The position numbers and the translations under genes were made by a program. A DNA stretch of 64,000 nt, from the NCBI RefSeq assembly GCF_028204155.1, contig NZ_JAQLOI010000001.1:2728001-2792000 (forward strand), given 5' to 3'. Positions 1 to 9,124 of this stretch are shown piece after piece (positions within the stretch are counted from its first letter, which is position 1; the number at the start of each line of letters is the position of its first letter). Source of the stretch: Vibrio algarum. Lineage in GTDB: Bacteria; Pseudomonadota; Gammaproteobacteria; Enterobacterales; Vibrionaceae. The notes below the pieces were generated by a model. The model was not told where the DNA came from. It made no database searches and worked only from the letters and a program-made list of their open reading frames with translations.

Positions 1-348
1 GGCCGTTCGATACGTAAAGCATTTAAAGAAGTTGAGCAAGCACTCACCAATGGCGAAATTGTCTGTATCTTCCCTGAAGGCCGATTAACTGGAGACGGTG
101 AAATTCAACCGTTTATGCGTGGAATTGATATCATCATCGGTCGCTCTCCTGTTCCTGTGATACCACTGGCCTTGAAAGGTATGTGGGGAAGCTATTTTAG
201 CCGACATAAAGGAAGAGCCTGTAAAGGTCTTCCTAATCGTTTTAGAGCGAAGTTAGAAATAGAAGCAGGTGAGCCAGTATCGCCAAAAGAGGCGAATGCA
301 TTATATATGCGTGAACAGGTACAAAAATTACGGGGTCACTATCAGTAG
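1..348 (+). CDS. Lysophospholipid acyltransferase (LPLAT/PlsC family), C-terminal part only
   Basis: The frame is open from the first base, so the gene starts outside the window; 115 residues and the stop are visible. The fragment has the FPEGRLT motif (visible residues 24-30), which matches the FPEG acyl-acceptor motif of PlsC/LPLAT acyltransferases, followed by a GIDIIIGRSPVPVIPLALKG stretch typical of the domain's C-terminal half. The family moves acyl groups onto lysophospholipids at the inner membrane. In Vibrio such a domain is often fused behind an MFS lysophospholipid transporter (Aas/LplT-like). That is possible here but the N-terminus is not visible, so fused and stand-alone forms cannot be told apart. 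Confidence 0.8.
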   Translation, partial: GRSIRKAFKEVEQALTNGEIVCIFPEGRLTGDGEIQPFMRGIDIIIGRSPVPVIPLALKGMWGSYFSRHKGRACKGLPNRFRAKLEIEAGEPVSPKEANALYMREQVQKLRGHYQ

Positions 349-467
349 CTCTTTCAATAGCTCTTTTCATTTAATTATATTTAACGATTGGTTAAATAAC
401 TTAAGACATACTAAACATAAAAGTGACGCTATGATGTACGCGACTTTTATGTAAAACGGCAGCAGAA

Positions 468-1385
468 ATGAATAGTAAACACATACTTTTTTTCATCGTT
501 GGAGCGGCTTGCTTAACTCCTTGGGTATCTTCACCTACAGCATTAGTTATGGGCTTTATCTTATCGAGTTTAGGCTTTGTCCCTCAAGAACTACCTATTA
601 GTAAGATGACCAAAAAATTACTGGCCTACTCTATTGTTGGGTTAGGTTTTGGTATTCATTTTCAAGAGGCGCTTGCTGTTACAGGAGAAGGTATTGGTCT
701 TATAATTGTCTCCATTTTTAGCACACTCACCATTGGCACTTTAGTAGCAAAAAAAATAGGCTTAAATAGAGAAGGGGCTTATTTAATTTCTGCTGGTACC
801 TCTATCTGCGGTGGTAGTGCAATTGCTGCCGTTTCCCCTGCGATAAAAGCCAATGATGAACAAACCGGCCTAGCTCTAGCCGTTGTATTTGTTCTTAACT
901 CTATTGCACTCTTTATATTCCCTTTGATAGGCCATGCTCTTAATTTAGATCAGCACACATTTGGTACTTGGGCGGCTATTGCTATCCATGATACATCTTC
1001 AGTTGTTGGCGCTGCCTCCGCCTATGGCGAAGAAGCATTAAAAACAGCAACGACCCTTAAGCTTGCTCGTGCACTTTGGATAGTTCCTGTTGCATTTATT
1101 AGCGCGTTATTGTTTAGAAACAACACCAACAAAATAACGATACCGTTTTTCATCTTGTTTTATTGTGCTGCGATTTTAGTAAGTGATTACTTACCTCAGT
1201 TTGAGGCTGCATATAATGGGATATTTACGATAGCGAAACAGGCGTTGGTTGTGTGTTTGTTTCTAATTGGCTCTAGTATTTCGTTGGATAAAATCAAAGC
1301 CGCTGGGGCAAAACCGCTACTATTTGGTGTTTTCTTATGGGTAATGGTTTCAAGCTTATCACTTACTTGGCTGACGCTGGCGTGA
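468..1385 (+). CDS. yeiH: YeiH/UPF0324 family putative sulfate exporter
   Basis: A 305-residue, strongly hydrophobic protein with about nine or ten membrane segments. Family signatures are TSICGGSAIA (residues 111-120) and HDTSSVVGA (174-182), both glycine- and serine-rich stretches inside membrane segments that characterise UPF0324/YeiH. The length fits the family (about 300-350), slightly short at the N-terminus. The family is annotated as a putative sulfate or sulfur-compound exporter; the substrate is not established. It stands alone, 119 bases after the acyltransferase and convergent with the men operon. The usual LysR neighbour is not visible here. The ribosome binding site is weak (GCAGCAGAA before ATG). 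Confidence 0.88.
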   Translation: MNSKHILFFIVGAACLTPWVSSPTALVMGFILSSLGFVPQELPISKMTKKLLAYSIVGLGFGIHFQEALAVTGEGIGLIIVSIFSTLTIGTLVAKKIGLNREGAYLISAGTSICGGSAIAAVSPAIKANDEQTGLALAVVFVLNSIALFIFPLIGHALNLDQHTFGTWAAIAIHDTSSVVGAASAYGEEALKTATTLKLARALWIVPVAFISALLFRNNTNKITIPFFILFYCAAILVSDYLPQFEAAYNGIFTIAKQALVVCLFLIGSSISLDKIKAAGAKPLLFGVFLWVMVSSLSLTWLTLA

Positions 1386-1505
1386 AAATAGATAAAATAC
1401 AATAATTAGAAATGCACCTAACTCTGCTAATGACTTAATCACGCCTTGGGTAGACAACGCAGTAACGATTAATAATACCGCTGAGGAAATCAATACAATC
1501 TTCAT
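1359..1505 (-). CDS. Possible small membrane protein, 48 residues
   Basis: Reading the minus strand, an ATG at 1505 opens a 48-codon frame ending in TGA at 1359. The product starts MKIVLISSAVLLIVTAL and has two hydrophobic stretches (about residues 2-18 and 28-42) with a basic tail SRQRQPSK, as expected for a small inner-membrane protein. It fills the gap between the 3' ends of yeiH and menE and overlaps the last 27 bases of yeiH. It lies about 95 bases downstream of menE on the same strand, so it could be the last gene of that transcript. The ribosome binding site is weak. I do not recognise it; evidence is hydrophobic pattern and position only. Confidence 0.38.
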   Translation of the reverse strand: MKIVLISSAVLLIVTALSTQGVIKSLAELGAFLIIVFYLFSRQRQPSK

Positions 1506-1600
1506 AATGAAAGCTCTGTAATAACTAATAGGCATATTATTAGGCTTTCTTATAAGAAAAATAAATTCAGTTTTGGACTAAGAAATAACTAATTACTCAA

Positions 1601-3028
1601 TTAAATTACCTTTTTCTTGCTAACGCGTGAAGATATAAACCATTCTTTAACTTTTATCCGAGACAACTTTATAGATGGGTCTTGCGATACCACTTTTGGC
1701 ATTTCAAAGTATTCATCAGGCCACTTAAACTTATCTAATCGTTGGAGTAAGAACTGCTCGAACTCTTCTTTATCTAAGGCATGTTCACTCTGTATGATGG
1801 CAATTGGCCTTGCTCCGTATTCATCATCTTGAACAGGGATTATAACGGCATTCAAAATATTTTCGTGTTGTGTTAAAACAGCTTCAATCTCTTCACAATG
1901 AATGTTTTCACCACCAGATATAAAGAGATTATCCGCTCGACCTAGAATCCGTAGTTCATCATCTTGCAAAACACCGAGATCTTTACTATCAAACCAACCA
2001 TTTTCTACAATTGGCTTCAGTTTCCCCTGATAATAATAGCCAGAGGCCAATGTATCACCACCAATATAGATACGCTGCTCTTCTACTTTAAGTTTCCGAT
2101 TGGGTAATAAAAAACCGACACCTTCTTTACCATTAACTTGTTTAGCCAACACTGTAGAAGCTGCCTCTGTCATACCGTAACCTAACCAAGTATCTATACC
2201 TCGTTGGTTCGCCTCTAGTACTAATGGCAACGGTATATGGCTTCCTCCTAGTAGTACACGAGTAAGAGTCAGTTTTTCTCCATAACTCAGTATTCGCTTC
2301 AGTTGAGTAGGTACAAGGGAAGCATGCGTAACACCTAGAAGATCGGTAAATAGATTCTTTCCTGAGCCAATTTTTAATTGGGCTCCTACAGTTAGCCACC
2401 TCCAAACAATTGCTAGTCCTGATACATGAAACATAGGCAAGCTAAGTAACCACGTATCATTAGGTCCAAAGTGAAAACGAGCCAATAGACCTTGAGCAGA
2501 CGCTTCATGTTGTTTATGTGTGTGCGCTACCGCTTTTGGAGGGCCCGTAGAACCAGACGTAAATACAATACTAACAAGATTTTCTGAGTGAACTCCATGA
2601 GTTATTGTAGGGTAAGGTTTTGCAATATCCTTTGCTGTTAGTTTTAACAACGAGTAGTCTTTACCTAAGCACATTCTATTGGCATGTCCGAGCGCATCAC
2701 TGCCAAACCAAACACTTTTACAATCTAAAGTATCCAATTTTGGAACAATTACGTTTTCGGTGCTTGGGGTAATCAATGCAGGAACAGCCCCAAGATTGAC
2801 ACAAGCTAAATAGGTAAGTAACAGCTCAAAACTATTCTTAGAAACAAGAGCAACAGCATCGCCTTGGACAATATTTTGGTCGCGTAAGGTCGCTGATGCA
2901 TTATTTACCAGTGATGTTAACTGCGCCCATGAGTAACGACTATTGTCCGAAACCAATGCGCATTTATCTGGACTTATTTCAGACCACTTCAACAACCAAT
3001 ATTGAACGCTATTGTCAGATTGACTCAT
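1601..3028 (-). CDS. menE: o-Succinylbenzoate--CoA ligase MenE
   Basis: Activates o-succinylbenzoate with ATP and CoA to give OSB-CoA, the substrate of MenB, in menaquinone synthesis. The 475-residue protein belongs to the acyl-adenylating (AMP-binding) superfamily: the phosphate-binding loop TSGSTGPPKA is at residues 157-166, the GYGMTEAA motif near 286, a STGD-like hinge region (GWFDSKDLGVL) near 363-373, and the C-terminal catalytic lysine region (SRIKVKEWF) near the end. Length fits MenE. It is the last recognised gene of menF-D-H-B-C-E, 24 bases after menC. The adenylating family has many substrates, but the men context fixes this one. Confidence 0.95.
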   Translation of the reverse strand: MSQSDNSVQYWLLKWSEISPDKCALVSDNSRYSWAQLTSLVNNASATLRDQNIVQGDAVALVSKNSFELLLTYLACVNLGAVPALITPSTENVIVPKLDTLDCKSVWFGSDALGHANRMCLGKDYSLLKLTAKDIAKPYPTITHGVHSENLVSIVFTSGSTGPPKAVAHTHKQHEASAQGLLARFHFGPNDTWLLSLPMFHVSGLAIVWRWLTVGAQLKIGSGKNLFTDLLGVTHASLVPTQLKRILSYGEKLTLTRVLLGGSHIPLPLVLEANQRGIDTWLGYGMTEAASTVLAKQVNGKEGVGFLLPNRKLKVEEQRIYIGGDTLASGYYYQGKLKPIVENGWFDSKDLGVLQDDELRILGRADNLFISGGENIHCEEIEAVLTQHENILNAVIIPVQDDEYGARPIAIIQSEHALDKEEFEQFLLQRLDKFKWPDEYFEMPKVVSQDPSIKLSRIKVKEWFISSRVSKKKVI

Positions 3029-3052
3029 TATTTAAGACTACTTACTAGAAAT

Positions 3053-4054
3053 CTATTGTTGAGTTTCACTCAACCAAACTACGGATTGTTCATCCAGCGA
3101 AATAACCGGAAGATCGCACTGAGGCCATTTAACTTCAAGTTGAGCTGCAAATAGCTTAATCGTATCTAAGCCCGGAACGGAGGCTGGAGTCTGCCACCGT
3201 GCAAGGCGCGCAAGTTGGTTGAGACCCAAACTAGATTCTATACTCGAACTGATCACTGGGGTTATTCCTAGACGTTTAGCATTCTCGATAAGGGATAAGC
3301 AACGATAAAGAGAGCCAATTAACGTCGGCTTTATAATGATTACTTTGGCTCCAGTTAGCTGCCCTAACTCAAAATCAGGCGTTGATACTGCACTTTGCAG
3401 CGTTTCGTCCCATGCGATAGCGATACCAGTATCAATAGCGAAGGTAAAGCTTTGCCCTGGCTCTTTGCATGGTTCTTCCACAAACTCTATTCGTTGACGG
3501 TAAGAAGGGTTAACATAAGAAGCGAACTTTTTAGCTTTTTCTAACGTCCACGAACGGTTGGCATCAAGGCGAAGCCGGAGATCAGGGATAGATTCTAAGA
3601 AAAGGTTTACCAGCATCCCATCGCGTATAGGCTCGTAAAGTCCTACTTTAATTTTAGTCACTTTTCTTTCTATAGGTAGGGCATCTAAAATCGGCAACAT
3701 TGTATCAGGATCACCGGTACAGAGTGGTGCGCTGTCATAATTACCTTCTAAAGGTAATTCACCGGAAAGCTCAAACTCTGCAAAAGATAAACCACTCGCA
3801 ACAGATGGATAAAGTTCATCGTAATTAAACGCATCACCTTTTACCCAAAGTTCTAACTGAGCCTGCGCCTGTATACCAGCCTCTTCTGTGGTTTCCTTAC
3901 TAAAACCAACCAAAGGCGCTATTTCACCTCGAGCCTTTTTACCTTGTTCCGTGAGCTCGACTATCCACCCGACTCTTTCTGTTAGCTTACTATCTCGAAG
4001 AATAACTCCGCTATCCATTGGAAGTTGGTATTTAATTAGTTTCGCTTGACGCAT
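3053..4054 (-). CDS. menC: o-Succinylbenzoate synthase MenC
   Basis: Enolase-superfamily dehydratase that converts SHCHC to o-succinylbenzoate. The 333-residue protein shows the KIK catalytic lysine motif (K134, K136), the metal-binding LRLDANRSW segment (D164, N166), a second acidic ligand in EFVEEP, a third near AWDETL, and the C-terminal lysine in IIIKPTLIG. These are in the expected order for MenC. It lies between menB (141-base gap) and menE (24-base gap) on the same strand. The start MRQAKLIKYQLPMDSG matches typical gammaproteobacterial MenC N-termini. Confidence 0.95.
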   Translation of the reverse strand: MRQAKLIKYQLPMDSGVILRDSKLTERVGWIVELTEQGKKARGEIAPLVGFSKETTEEAGIQAQAQLELWVKGDAFNYDELYPSVASGLSFAEFELSGELPLEGNYDSAPLCTGDPDTMLPILDALPIERKVTKIKVGLYEPIRDGMLVNLFLESIPDLRLRLDANRSWTLEKAKKFASYVNPSYRQRIEFVEEPCKEPGQSFTFAIDTGIAIAWDETLQSAVSTPDFELGQLTGAKVIIIKPTLIGSLYRCLSLIENAKRLGITPVISSSIESSLGLNQLARLARWQTPASVPGLDTIKLFAAQLEVKWPQCDLPVISLDEQSVVWLSETQQ

Positions 4055-4194
4055 GAAGGCCTCAGTATGATGATGTAGAAAATAATTTTAGAACGAGTAG
4101 CTTGCTCAAAATACAAACAAGCAGACTGCTTTACATGTTGCTTAATGACCAAAATGGAACACTAAGCAACGTAAAATTTATACTAAATAAGAGT
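4055..4194 (-). other. menB-menC intercistronic gap with two small hairpins
   Basis: This 140-base gap is unusually long for the tightly packed men operon. It holds two short inverted repeats: AAGCAG/CTGCTT at 4119-4131, and TTGCTTA/TAAGCAA at 4138-4169 with an 18-base loop. Neither is followed by a clear T tract on the minus strand, so they are not convincing terminators. They could be processing sites, or menC-menE may have its own promoter. No ORF is credible here. Confidence 0.35.
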
Positions 4195-5061
4195 CTATGG
4201 ATTTCTTGGAAATTTAGAAAAGTCTGGACGACGTTTTTCATTAAACGAATTACGCCCTTCTTGCCCTTCTTCTGTCATGTAAAACATCATAGTGGCATTA
4301 CCTGCTAACTCCTGAAGCCCAGCTTGACCATCACAATCTGCATTTAACGCAGCTTTCAAACAACGCAGAGCCATAGGGCTATGCTGTAGAACTTCTCTAC
4401 ACCAGCGCACGGTTTCTTTTTCAAGTTCTGAAACGGGCACAACCGTATTAACTAAGCCCATATCAACGGCTTCTTTTGCATCGTAAAAACGACACAGAAA
4501 CCAAATTTCACGGGCTTTTTTCTGACCGACAATACGAGCCATATAAGAAGCACCCCAACCACCATCAAACGAACCAACTTTAGGCCCTGTTTGACCAAAC
4601 TGAGCATTCTCTGCTGCGATGGTTAAATCACACATCATATGTAATACATGGCCACCACCAACAGCATAACCAGCAACAGCCGCTATAACGGGCTTAGGAC
4701 ATGTGCGGATTTGGCGTTGAAAATCAAGAACATTGAGATGATGAGTGCCTTGTTCATCTCTATAACCACCATAATCGCCACGAATTTTTTGATCGCCACC
4801 GGAACAAAATGCATCCTCACCTAAACCGGTAAGAATAATGACACCGACCTGTTCGTCATAGCGAGCATCCGCTAGTGCCTTCATCATTTCATTAACGGTT
4901 TGAGGTCGAAAAGCATTGCGAACTTGAGGACGTGCTATCGTGATCTTAGCGATACCGTCTGCAGACTTGTGATAGTGAATATCCTCATATTCAGCGCTAC
5001 AATCTGCCCAAGCTACAGGGGCGTAAAGTTCTTCTTCTGTCATTCCAACTGTTCTTGCCAT
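4195..5061 (-). CDS. menB: 1,4-Dihydroxy-2-naphthoyl-CoA synthase MenB
   Basis: Crotonase-family enzyme that closes the second ring of the naphthoquinone from OSB-CoA. The chosen ATG at 5061 gives 288 residues (E. coli MenB has 285); it has GGA about 9 bases upstream, while the TTG 12 bases earlier has no better support. Visible family features are the oxyanion-hole segments AFCSGGDQKIRGDYGGY and AVAGYAVGGGHVLHMMCDL, the GQTGPKVGSFDGGWGASY stretch, and the MenB-type C-terminus (NEKRRPDFSKFPRNP). It follows menH at a spacing of 31 bases. Confidence 0.96.
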   Translation of the reverse strand: MARTVGMTEEELYAPVAWADCSAEYEDIHYHKSADGIAKITIARPQVRNAFRPQTVNEMMKALADARYDEQVGVIILTGLGEDAFCSGGDQKIRGDYGGYRDEQGTHHLNVLDFQRQIRTCPKPVIAAVAGYAVGGGHVLHMMCDLTIAAENAQFGQTGPKVGSFDGGWGASYMARIVGQKKAREIWFLCRFYDAKEAVDMGLVNTVVPVSELEKETVRWCREVLQHSPMALRCLKAALNADCDGQAGLQELAGNATMMFYMTEEGQEGRNSFNEKRRPDFSKFPRNP

Positions 5062-5092
5062 GTTTTGATCCAATTTATGTCGTTTTATCTTG

Positions 5093-5893
5093 CTAAAGCA
5101 TTTGCTCTAACTGTTTAATTTTGTTGCATATTAACTGTGCAAATTTTACAGGTTGCTCTTTATGAGCATTGTGCCCTGCACCTTCTATAGAAGTAAAAGA
5201 TAGCTTACTTTGTCTAGCTAGATCTAAAAATTTTCTATCCTTTTCACCACATATGTAGTGAATAGGCATGTTGCTATTTACCAACTTATCTAACAGGTAG
5301 GGTTGATTTGCTAGTGAGGTTGTGACTAACATTTCAGCGATAGCGCTTCCTTTATTGTGCGCTCTTCTTGTGATCAGTTCATCTCTTTGCTTACTATTTA
5401 GAGAGCTGAACACCGCTTGCTGATACCAATCGCTTAAAACTTGTTCAATTGGCTCTCGCGTAAACCTGTCTGCCCAGTGGGTATCATTTATTAATCGTTG
5501 TTGTCGCTCTTTACTATCCCTGAGGCCATAATTTCCACCCTCAACAAAATATCCAACAATATTAAGCCCAGCAAATATTCGATGAGTTGCGCCAAACATT
5601 ATTAATCTGGCACCTAAAGAGTAACCTACAATAACTACCGGCTTTTCAGTGCCAACATGAGCTAAAATGGATGTATTTATTAACTGACAAGTATGAGAAA
5701 AACTGACTGGGTTTTGAAGACTACTTTGACCATGACATGGAAGATCAACCGTTAAGCATGGGTACTGGCTTAGGTTTTCTATAACCTCTTTCCAATCCTC
5801 TCCACTGCCTAATAAACCATGTAAAAAGACCAACGTAGGTTGGTCATTATTTGGGCTTACTTCATGACATCGATTAACATGAAGCATGGACAT
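5093..5893 (-). CDS. menH: SHCHC synthase MenH (alpha/beta hydrolase)
   Basis: Removes pyruvate from SEPHCHC, the MenD product, to give SHCHC. The 266-residue protein has an alpha/beta-hydrolase fold: oxyanion motif FLHGLLGSGEDW near residues 24-35, nucleophile elbow GYSLGARL, and the C-terminal catalytic histidine in GAGHNAHKEQP. It overlaps the 3' end of menD by 20 bases, which indicates translational coupling. The fold is shared with many esterases, but placement inside the men operon makes MenH the safe call. Confidence 0.93.
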   Translation of the reverse strand: MSMLHVNRCHEVSPNNDQPTLVFLHGLLGSGEDWKEVIENLSQYPCLTVDLPCHGQSSLQNPVSFSHTCQLINTSILAHVGTEKPVVIVGYSLGARLIMFGATHRIFAGLNIVGYFVEGGNYGLRDSKERQQRLINDTHWADRFTREPIEQVLSDWYQQAVFSSLNSKQRDELITRRAHNKGSAIAEMLVTTSLANQPYLLDKLVNSNMPIHYICGEKDRKFLDLARQSKLSFTSIEGAGHNAHKEQPVKFAQLICNKIKQLEQML

Positions 5894-7601
5894 CTTTTAC
5901 TAACTTTTTAATGTCATTAGACGCTTCACCTGCGAGTGTACGCATCTCTATCAGTAACGCACCTCTACCAGAATCGAGATGCTCTACTGCAACGCCTACA
6001 AGCTCATCCATAGTGTCTGGCTTAAGGTATATAAGGCCAAACTGCTTTGCAGCATATTTAAACTCAAAACCATGAGGCATTTGGTACAAAACTGCTTTTT
6101 TATCTTGCGGTACAGGTAATAGATCAAAAATCGCACCACCATCATTATTAGTCACTAAAATCACACAGGGTGTTTTGGTATGGGTGAATAATGAAAGTGA
6201 GTTGAGATCATAAAGCAACGAGGTGTCACCTAATAGAACCACTAGCGCTTCTTTATTTATCCGCTGCACTCCAGCAGCAGTCGCCACCAAACCATCAATG
6301 CCTGACGCGCCTCGGTTGGTGTAGGTTCGATTTCCTCGTAGAGCCGTTACCATATCTAAGAGTCGGACAATTAAGCTATTACCGATAAAAAGATCATTTC
6401 TACCCACTATTTCGGGTATCAACAATGCAAGGTTTAGTTCAGTAAAGGCATCATTTTCTAAGGCACATTTTTTTACTTGTAACGCGTGTTTTTTTAGTTC
6501 TTCAGCCCACGATTGATGCTTACTGGTTAGCTGCGATCTAAGCATTAAATGATCATTAATCCACGCACCAATTTTAGAATGGATATGAGTTTGGGCGAGG
6601 TGATCCGGATTTAATTGTTTTTCTTCGTTGCAGATCAAGTAATACTCTGCTTCAAACTGCATACACTGCTGCTTAATAAAGCTATTGAGCGTTTTCGACA
6701 CTATTCTGGAGCCAAACTGCAAAACCAAATTACATGGCTCAAGCATAGTTTTGCCACTTTCCGTTCTTAACCAAAGATCATAATACTGCCACTCGCTTGA
6801 TACACCAGATTGAGGATCGCACAACACTGGCCATCCCATTGCATCTGCGAGTTCTTTTGCTTTTTCAGCATCAGCTACATCAACACTACCAATAATGATT
6901 AAACCTTTATATGACTGCAACGCAATTGTATCGTTGATACCGCTGCTGTGCCTACGGATATGTCTAGTATAAGGAGTACGGCTGGTTTGCCACGCATTCA
7001 CACTTAACAAATAATCGTTATAAATAGACTTATCGGCATCAGAATAAAGTGGTTCTGGAAACGGGCAGTTAATGTGAATGGGGCCTTCAGATTTCCTCTG
7101 CTGATACATTATTTTATCAACCGAACAGAGCAACCAAGTTATAGGAACACTTTCACTGGGAGTGGGAAGATTTAGAACCCCGTTAACGTGTTGCGAATAT
7201 ATACCTATCTGATCTATCGCTTGGTTTGCCCCACAATCAATCAGCTCGGGCGGACGATCTGCGGTTAATACAACCAATTTTTCGCCCGTAAGCTTAGCTT
7301 CCGCGATAGCGGGCAGTAAGTTAGCCACAGCCGTTCCCGAAGTTACAATTATAGCAACAGGTGACAAACTTGCTTTCGCCATACCTAACGCAAGAAAACC
7401 TAGACCTCGCTCGTCAAAATGAGTGTGCAAGGTTAATCCAGAATGACTGTCAGCTTCTAGTGTAAGTGGCGTAGAACGAGACCCCGGAGCAATACAAACA
7501 TGTTGAACACCAAGCCTAACCAACTCTTCCAGTACGATTTGAGACCAAATACGATTCAATACCGCTTGATCGGTTTGTCGGCTCTCGGCCTGTTGACTCA
7601 T
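5874..7601 (-). CDS. menD: SEPHCHC synthase MenD
   Basis: Thiamine-diphosphate enzyme that joins isochorismate and 2-oxoglutarate, the first committed step of menaquinone synthesis. The 575-residue length is close to the family norm (about 555-570). The N-terminal APGSRSTPLTLEA segment is the conserved start of the Pyr domain. GTAVANLLPAIAEA follows, and the PP-domain ThDP/Mg motif GDTSLLYDLNSL is near residue 450. Its ATG overlaps the menF stop by four bases and its end overlaps menH by 20, so menF-menD-menH is one coupled transcript. Confidence 0.96.
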   Translation of the reverse strand: MSQQAESRQTDQAVLNRIWSQIVLEELVRLGVQHVCIAPGSRSTPLTLEADSHSGLTLHTHFDERGLGFLALGMAKASLSPVAIIVTSGTAVANLLPAIAEAKLTGEKLVVLTADRPPELIDCGANQAIDQIGIYSQHVNGVLNLPTPSESVPITWLLCSVDKIMYQQRKSEGPIHINCPFPEPLYSDADKSIYNDYLLSVNAWQTSRTPYTRHIRRHSSGINDTIALQSYKGLIIIGSVDVADAEKAKELADAMGWPVLCDPQSGVSSEWQYYDLWLRTESGKTMLEPCNLVLQFGSRIVSKTLNSFIKQQCMQFEAEYYLICNEEKQLNPDHLAQTHIHSKIGAWINDHLMLRSQLTSKHQSWAEELKKHALQVKKCALENDAFTELNLALLIPEIVGRNDLFIGNSLIVRLLDMVTALRGNRTYTNRGASGIDGLVATAAGVQRINKEALVVLLGDTSLLYDLNSLSLFTHTKTPCVILVTNNDGGAIFDLLPVPQDKKAVLYQMPHGFEFKYAAKQFGLIYLKPDTMDELVGVAVEHLDSGRGALLIEMRTLAGEASNDIKKLVKDVHASC

Positions 7602-8903
7602 AAAGCGACTCCCAAGGGGCTATTCTCTTCTAGTAAACTGAGTAAGGTAGCTGTTTTCCTGTCAAGCTCTATCCATTCTACATCGGCTTGAGAACCTTTG
7701 ACAATACCAGCTCCAGCAAACAGTTGTAACTCGTTACCACTCACTAAGGCGCTTCGTATAGCCACACAAAATTCTGCTTTTTGATGACTTATATAGCCCA
7801 TAGAACCGCTGTACCAGCCACGGGAAAATTGCTCATTTTGCTGAATATAATTAATAGCCTCTTCTCTTGGCAAACCTGCAACAGCCGCTGTTGGCTGCAA
7901 AGCAGATAACAACTGAACACCGTTTATCCCTTTCTTCAATCGAGCATGAATTTCTCGCTTTAAATGTTGAACTTTACGAAGACGAATCAGCCTAGCATCA
8001 CTCTGAGAGGTTATCTCATTTGAATGCGGTGTTAACCTATCAACGATATCGTCAACAACATATTGGTTTTCTGTAAGATTTTTTCTGTCTTGTGCAAGCC
8101 AATTCGCCATTTCCAAATCTTGCTGAGCGTTCTCACCACGACCAATTGTCCCGGCTAACGCCTCGGTTTCTAATTCCAAACCATTCCGACTATATAACCT
8201 TTCTGGTGTAGAGCCGATAAAAGCCTGTTTCGCATCTAATGCAAATAAGAAATGAAAACTATGTTTGTTCTGAATCCAGCTTGATTTGAGTAGCTGGGTG
8301 GCAGAAATAAATCGATCGAGCTTAATCAGGCTCTTTCTCGCTAAAACGACTTTTTTAAATTCATTTTTATCTATTTTTTCTAATACATCTTCGATTTGAT
8401 GACGCCACTGTTCTTCGTTAGGGACATGAACGATAGATTGTATATGTGAAGACACCGGTAAAAGCGGTGCAGCATCAACAGTAAGGTTTCTTAACGCTAA
8501 AATAATCGCGTCTTTATCATCGCCTAAATTGACACAAAGTGACCAACTGTTATCAAACCTAACTAGTTCGATTTGCGGAAGGAAAAAATAAGCTGAAAGA
8601 CCTCTGCCATCGTTTTCAGGAAGACTGTCAAAAGATTTCCCCCCAAATACGCTGATTTTCACCTAAAATAGTATATGCAGGCGCAGGCTCCGAAAAAGTA
8701 TGCACTTTTCCTAGTGCAACGACCTCTTCACGTGTATCACGAGATTGCCAATAAAACTTAGGGAAATGAGGCTGAACCTCAAGCCAATCAATACATGCGC
8801 TATCTATCGCGCAGGTCAAAGGTTGAGCAATTCTGATGTCTTGCTCTTTAGCGTTGGCTACCTGATTAATTAATTCATCGATGGCTTGACTAAAATGAGA
8901 CAA
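7598..8903 (-). pseudogene. menF: Isochorismate synthase MenF, frameshifted (probable assembly error)
   Basis: Converts chorismate to isochorismate. Two frames together give a whole MenF: the N-terminal part ends AYTILGENQRIWGEIF then a stop (down to 8628), and the C-terminal part picks up FGGKSFDSLPENDGRG and runs to 7598 with chorismate-binding motifs (EALAGTIGRGENAQQD, GLPREEAINYI, GAGIVKGSQADVEWIE). The join is a run of six G (six C at 8639-8644 on the plus strand); five would restore one frame. With that correction and the TTG at 8903 (preceded by GAGG) the product is about 434 residues, near E. coli MenF (431). A start further upstream, up to 8951, is possible. No other damage is visible, so an indel error is as likely as a real lesion. 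Confidence 0.9.
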
Positions 8904-9124
8904 ATCTACCTCTAAGTGTTTAAGAACAATATTTAATATTATGCACCGCACTCTATTTGCTGACTAGCACCAAATCAAGTTAGATCCTAACTTTTGAGGG
9001 GGTCATAGGAGAATATAGTCCAAAAGGGGTAACATCTGATTAATTTCTAACAGATTTTTATACTATAGAATTGCAAAGTGGTGTACTTTGATAAAGGATA
9101 ACAAGACTTAAGGGGAATTGAACA

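Noticed and set aside
4102..4308. ORF across the menB-menC gap
   Set aside because: Half of it is antisense to menB and its sequence has no family character.
9030..9075. alaA sigma-70 promoter
   Set aside because: TATACT at 9059-9064 is a plausible -10 but no -35 lies at a proper distance, so it is not listed.
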